A stretch of DNA of 8,941 bases, taken from positions 1-8,941 of the forward strand of contig JAPUJS010000216.1 of assembly GCA_027296045.1 (NCBI GenBank). Reading direction: 5' to 3'. Under the pieces are notes generated by a model. That model was not told the origin of the DNA and searched no databases. It worked only from the letters and a program-made list of their open reading frames with translations. Below are positions 5,685 to 8,941 of this stretch, piece after piece; positions within the stretch are counted from its first letter, which is position 1, and the number at the start of each line of letters is the position of its first letter. Made by a program: the position numbers and the translations under genes. This DNA is from a bacterium (GTDB lineage Bacteria > Latescibacterota > UBA2968).

Positions 5685-7604
5685 CTACGTCGGTTTTAAA
5701 AGATCCAACGGATGCCAGACCTCCAACCCTGTCCCTTCTTCCAGATGGATGCCGCACACACTGCTTTCGGTCACAATGGCCTCCACCCCCGCCTCCTTGA
5801 ATGCGTCAAACAACGGCTCTCCAATAGCCTGGGACAACGCATATCCCAGAAAACCTGCCTTGAGTCCAAACGTCCCCGCCATCCCACAGCACGTCCCGGT
5901 TTCCACCAGTTCCACGTCGGCCCCCCGCCGTTCCAAAAACGTCATCGCGTGGGCCCCCGCCCCCAAAGGCCGCTGGTGGCATGAGATGTGAAATCCAAAC
6001 CGACGCCCGGAAAAGGCCTGTTTCTCCTCCTCCGGCGCCTCCGTCTCCAGCATTTCCACATATTCGAAAAACTCAAAGGTGCTGTTGGCAAGCTCTTTGG
6101 CCTTCTCATCTCCCACCAACAGCTTCGGATAGGACATCTTCAAACAATAGACCGCCGTCGGCTCCGTGGAAACCACTTCATAGCCCTGCTCGATATAGGG
6201 CGTGAGGAAATCCACATTTTCCCGAGCAACCTTTTTGGCAGATTTCAAATCGCCATACCCAATATAGGGGTACCCACAAGCCCGCTGGGGCGGGATCACC
6301 ACCTCACACCCCAGCACCTCCAGCCGTTCAATCGCGGCCATACCCAGTTCCGGGGCATTGTAATTGGCATACAGATCCACAAAAAACGCCACCTTTTTCA
6401 CCGGGTCCGAAACCGGCGAAGGTCCCCGCTTTTTGAATCGCTTCACCAGCGTATTTCGATCAAACTTCGGCAACGCGCGTCTGCGATCGATCCCAACAAA
6501 TTTCTCCATCCCCCACCGGAACAACCCGTTCCCCATAAACCAGTTTGAAATCGGTGCCGTCGCACTGCCCAGTTTGGCCATCGCTTCGGCCGCCATCAGC
6601 GCCCTGTTCACCCGGGGATGAGGGTTCACCTCGCTGTCGCGGTCTTTGACCGCCGCAATCATCATCGGAATATCGATCTCTACCGGACAAATCTCTTTGC
6701 AAAGCCCACAGGAAATGCAAAGCGGCGCAAAATCGGCCGCCTTATCCAGCCCGTGCACTTCCGACGTCCAGGGAATCCCAATCGGCCCCGGATAGATATG
6801 CCCAAACGTATGTCCTCCCACCACGCCATAGGTCGGACATATATTCATACAGGCCCCACACCGAATGCAATTCAAGGCATCCTTGAAAAGCGGGTCCTCT
6901 TGCATCTGGGTGCGCCCATTATCCAGAATAATAATATGCGATTCGCGAGGTCCCCGACCGTCCCCCTCTCCCAGGAGCGACCGCCCTCCCATCCAGGTCA
7001 CATACGTCGTGGTGTGCTGTCCCACCGCACTGATCGGATGCGCCATCATCATCATCAGCGCATCTTCCACGCTCTCCACAACCTTCTCTCGCCCCATAAT
7101 ACAGATATGCACATCCGGAATACTCGACACCAGCCGGGCATTCCCCTCATTGGTCTCAATCAGAATCACGCCCGACTCGGCAACGCCCACATTGGCACCC
7201 GTCATCCCGATATCTGCGTTCAAAAAAATGGGCCGCAAATACTTGCGAACCACCTTCATAATCTTGTCCACATCGACCGGGATCTTCTCCCCGGTCTCTT
7301 TCTCAAAAATCTCCGCCACTTCCGCCGCCGTCTTGTGCACCGCCGGAAACACCAGATGAAACGGCTTCTCGTGTACTTTCTGAATAATCAACTCCCCCAG
7401 ATCCGTCTCAATCACATCCAGCCCCGCATCTTCCATCGGGTGATTCACTTCAATCTCTTCACTGGTCAACGACTTCGACTTCGCCACCGATTTCGCCCCT
7501 TTTTCGGCGGCCAATTTCAAGATATAAGCAATGGCTTCGGCACCGTCTTTTGCCATCAGCACCTTTGCCCCTCGCGACGCCACCTTTGCGGCAAACCGAT
7601 CCAC
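5685..7604 (-). CDS. lutB: Fused LutB-LutA-type iron-sulfur oxidoreductase (main part after the internal stop)
   Basis: This 639-residue part covers a LUD domain (about 1-225; ADIGMTGANVGVAESG at 130-145 and SSIPDVHICIMG at 160-171), two ferredoxin motifs (C246-x2-C249-x2-C252-x3-C256P and C296-x2-C299-x2-C302-x3-C306P), and a C-terminal cysteine-rich domain (about 400-639). The order matches LutB/LldF followed by LutA/LldE in one chain; these are usually separate subunits of the cytoplasmic L-lactate oxidase complex. The second CCG motif is intact (C542, C572-C573-G), but the first is reduced to RACG (C443). The listed start is a GTG preceded by AGGA, so reinitiation is possible. The natural start, however, is ATG 7808 in the same frame, cut by a TAG at 7620-7622. 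With that codon read, the chain is 707 residues, as expected for LutB plus LutA. It ends at TAG 5685-5687, before a strong terminator. Confidence 0.93.
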   Translation of the reverse strand: MDRFAAKVASRGAKVLMAKDGAEAIAYILKLAAEKGAKSVAKSKSLTSEEIEVNHPMEDAGLDVIETDLGELIIQKVHEKPFHLVFPAVHKTAAEVAEIFEKETGEKIPVDVDKIMKVVRKYLRPIFLNADIGMTGANVGVAESGVILIETNEGNARLVSSIPDVHICIMGREKVVESVEDALMMMMAHPISAVGQHTTTYVTWMGGRSLLGEGDGRGPRESHIIILDNGRTQMQEDPLFKDALNCIRCGACMNICPTYGVVGGHTFGHIYPGPIGIPWTSEVHGLDKAADFAPLCISCGLCKEICPVEIDIPMMIAAVKDRDSEVNPHPRVNRALMAAEAMAKLGSATAPISNWFMGNGLFRWGMEKFVGIDRRRALPKFDRNTLVKRFKKRGPSPVSDPVKKVAFFVDLYANYNAPELGMAAIERLEVLGCEVVIPPQRACGYPYIGYGDLKSAKKVARENVDFLTPYIEQGYEVVSTEPTAVYCLKMSYPKLLVGDEKAKELANSTFEFFEYVEMLETEAPEEEKQAFSGRRFGFHISCHQRPLGAGAHAMTFLERRGADVELVETGTCCGMAGTFGLKAGFLGYALSQAIGEPLFDAFKEAGVEAIVTESSVCGIHLEEGTGLEVWHPLDLLKPT

Positions 7605-7619
7605 CAGATCATCCTGCTG

Positions 7620-7808
7620 CTATCCGCACCGCACCTTGATGCCCCGCACCTCTTTGCGAAAATCTTCTCCGCCCGGCAACAATTCAATCGCGGCCTTTCG
7701 ACTGTCCCGCCCGCGTTTCATTGCCGTGTACAAGAACGTCCGCTTGGACTTTTCCTGTAGTGCGGTATCAATTTTTTCACACAGCCTGGTATATCGGTCG
7801 TCTGCCAT
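7620..7808 (-). CDS. lutB: N-terminal 62 residues of the LutB-LutA fusion, ended by in-frame TAG
   Basis: The frame opens at ATG 7808, 8 nt after the lutC stop and directly after GGGGTGAC, and is in phase with the 639-codon frame downstream. Its sequence (FLYTAMKRGRDSRKAAIELL, then EDFRKEVRGIK) corresponds to the helical N-terminal leader of LutB proteins, which normally runs straight into the segment beginning DDLVDRFAAKVASRG. That segment is present here after the stop. The stop is GGA-TAG-CAG-CAG, one base from CAG, with no length change relative to the family. It is therefore most likely a nonsense substitution or sequencing error in a single gene. A real stop would leave a leader peptide plus a truncated LutB. 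Confidence 0.8.
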   Translation of the reverse strand: MADDRYTRLCEKIDTALQEKSKRTFLYTAMKRGRDSRKAAIELLPGGEDFRKEVRGIKVRCG

Positions 7809-7816
7809 GTCACCCC

Positions 7817-8383
7817 TTAATCTTGCAAAATAACCGCATGGGCAACCTCCGGCCCATGCACCCCCAGTGTCAGCTTCATCTCAATATCCGCCGTCCTGCT
7901 CGGCCCCGAAATAAAAGTCACATTGGCACTTTCGGGATTTGCCTCTAAAAATGCGCGGATCGGAGAGGCGGCTTCCTTCAGCGTCTCCACCAATTCGGAT
8001 GCCAGCACAATTCCCACATGTGTATCGGGCAATGTGGACACCAGCCGGGTCGCATCGTTGGTGGCAAACTCCACCAGGCTTCCCGTTTCGGCCACCGCAA
8101 AAGCCGCCCACGACACCCCGACCTCGGCATCGTCAATCGACTTCGGCAAGAGCGTATTGTCAAAAGGCGGCTTCAAGACTTCAATCCCGGCCGCCTGGCA
8201 GGCGGATTCTACCGCCTCTGTAACCGCCTCGGGCATCTCGCCCAGGGCCACCCGCTTGCCCTCCGACGCCTGCAAAATCGACATCACCACCTCGGCCACT
8301 TCGAGCGCATTTTGGGCCACATGGGCAATGCCGGAAAGCGTTTCATATTTGGTCTTAAACTGCGCGATTACAGCTGCATTCAT
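7817..8383 (-). CDS. lutC: LutC-type LUD-domain protein
   Basis: The 188-residue product has the full LUD/YkgG layout: VGVSWAAFAVAETGSLV (88-104), RLVSTLPDTHVGIV (113-126), SGPSRTADIE (159-168) and the closing GVHGP (174-178). LutC is the small third component of the LutABC L-lactate oxidation system and acts in the cytoplasm with the iron-sulfur subunits; its exact chemistry is not settled. ATG 8383 is chosen because family members start close to the first helix, and AAAGG lies about 14 nt upstream. The longer frame to 8599 would overlap the divergent gene. It is first in the operon, 8 nt before the lutB start, implying co-transcription and coupling. Confidence 0.93.
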   Translation of the reverse strand: MNAAVIAQFKTKYETLSGIAHVAQNALEVAEVVMSILQASEGKRVALGEMPEAVTEAVESACQAAGIEVLKPPFDNTLLPKSIDDAEVGVSWAAFAVAETGSLVEFATNDATRLVSTLPDTHVGIVLASELVETLKEAASPIRAFLEANPESANVTFISGPSRTADIEMKLTLGVHGPEVAHAVILQD

Positions 8384-8496
8384 GGCAAAACTCTGACCTT
8401 TCTGAATTGCTTTTTTGCAACTTTTTAAGGCATTCAAACTAACCCGAAACCCGCCCTGACGCAAGTTCTTATTTTTTCCAAACAGCCAGTTTTCTA

Positions 8497-8524
8497 TTGT
8501 TCCAACTGCGTTAAACCATATATT
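8497..8524 (+). promoter_or_regulatory. Possible sigma-70 promoter of the DapB-like gene
   Basis: TTGTTC (8497-8502) and TATATT (8519-8524) are separated by 16 bp. The -10 matches the consensus at 5 of 6 and the -35 at 3 of 6. The start codon lies about 42 nt past the expected transcription start. The 189-bp divergent gap also holds AT-rich tracts and TTGC-AAAAAA-GCAA (minus strand), so a shared regulator is possible but no operator is recognised. Confidence 0.35.
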
Positions 8525-8572
8525 CCTATGCCAGATATACGGTGTTTGAAAATCCCTCGACAAGGAGCTCCC

Positions 8573-8941
8573 ATGAGAACTGTACTCGGTGTCACCCAAA
8601 TCGGCCTGGGTCCACTCGGCCAGATGATCACTCCCTATCTGGCCGAACGCTCCGGCATTGAAATTGTCGGTGCAGCCGATATCGACCCGGAACTCGCGGG
8701 CAAAGACCTGGGAGACCTCTGCAACATGGGTTCCCTGAACACAGTCATCACCAACGACCTGGACACCGCACTGCTAAACGCCCAGGTTGCTATCATCACC
8801 ACCGTCTCCGAACTCGAACGCCTATTCCCGCTTCTGGAGCAAGTGATCCCCAAAGGTATCCACGTCGTTTACACGTGTGAGGAACTCTACAATCCCTGGA
8901 AAACCCAGCCGGACCTGGCCAAAAAAATGGACGATCTTTCC
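8573..8941 (+). CDS. DapB-like NAD(P)-dependent oxidoreductase (partial, 5' part)
   Basis: The frame starts at ATG 8573 with AAGGAG at 8562-8567 and is open for 123 codons to the right edge. The N-terminus is a Rossmann fold: IGLGPLG (10-16) is the dinucleotide-binding glycine loop, and AADID (35-39) ends the second strand, where an acidic residue often favours NAD. HVVYTCEELYNPW (97-109) resembles the CEE-x-YPW segment of the dihydrodipicolinate-reductase-like family that includes 2,4-diaminopentanoate dehydrogenase. These enzymes act on amino acid-derived substrates, but the substrate here cannot be told because the C-terminal half is missing. It is divergent from lutC and may share its control region. 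Confidence 0.85.
   Translation, partial: MRTVLGVTQIGLGPLGQMITPYLAERSGIEIVGAADIDPELAGKDLGDLCNMGSLNTVITNDLDTALLNAQVAIITTVSELERLFPLLEQVIPKGIHVVYTCEELYNPWKTQPDLAKKMDDLS

Noticed and set aside
6618..7760. Long plus-strand open frame (380 codons)
   Set aside because: It lies opposite the LutB-LutA coding region; its His/Arg/Asn-rich translation is the mirror of that gene's codon use and has no ribosome binding site.
8384..8599. N-terminal extension of lutC to 8599
   Set aside because: It would overlap the start and ribosome binding site of the divergent DapB-like gene, and LUD proteins of this type begin near the chosen ATG.
1..8941. CRISPR array or genome-wide amber reassignment
   Set aside because: No regularly spaced near-identical repeats with unique spacers were seen; the 58-bp units are too diverged. 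TAG closes several intact genes here at the expected family length.

Overview
The window reads as chromosomal DNA from an uncultivated, probably Gram-negative bacterium. It is moderately GC-rich, with AAGGAG-type ribosome binding sites and C-ending codons in the metabolic genes. The lineage cannot be fixed from the sequence; the mix of LUD-domain operon, SMP-30 protein and DapB-like oxidoreductase would suit environmental phyla such as Latescibacterota or Poribacteria, but that is a guess.

The left part (1-2905) is gene-poor and repeat-rich. It holds the first 72 codons of a coiled-coil protein leaving the left edge (minus strand), two small minus-strand genes with strong Shine-Dalgarno sites (846-1040 coiled-coil; 1692-1940 membrane anchor plus coiled coil), and a plus-strand cysteine-rich putative zinc protein (1276-1623). 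Between them lie a dispersed direct repeat in two copies (302-427 and 2170-2301), a 136-bp imperfect palindrome abutting the first copy (428-563), and three diverged 58-bp tandem units (2343-2516).

The centre (2906-5394) has an intact SMP-30/gluconolactonase-family gene. It is followed by about 300 bp of highly structured non-coding sequence ending in a pseudoknot and a terminator-like hairpin; this is the best candidate for an unannotated RNA and may be HEARO/omega-RNA-like. Three unrecognised minus-strand ORFs follow, one of which begins like a serine recombinase.

The right part (5582-8941) is a lactate-utilisation-type operon on the minus strand: lutC, then a gene fusing LutB (LUD plus two 4Fe-4S clusters) to LutA (cysteine-rich CCG domain), closed by a clear intrinsic terminator. 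The fused gene has an in-frame TAG after codon 62, although the rest of the family fold is intact. Divergent from lutC is the start of a DapB/diaminopentanoate-dehydrogenase-like NAD(P)-binding protein that runs off the right edge. The Lut proteins together would form a cytoplasmic iron-sulfur oxidoreductase for a hydroxy acid such as L-lactate. The SMP-30 and DapB-like genes suggest a broader small-molecule catabolic neighbourhood, but no shared pathway is proven.
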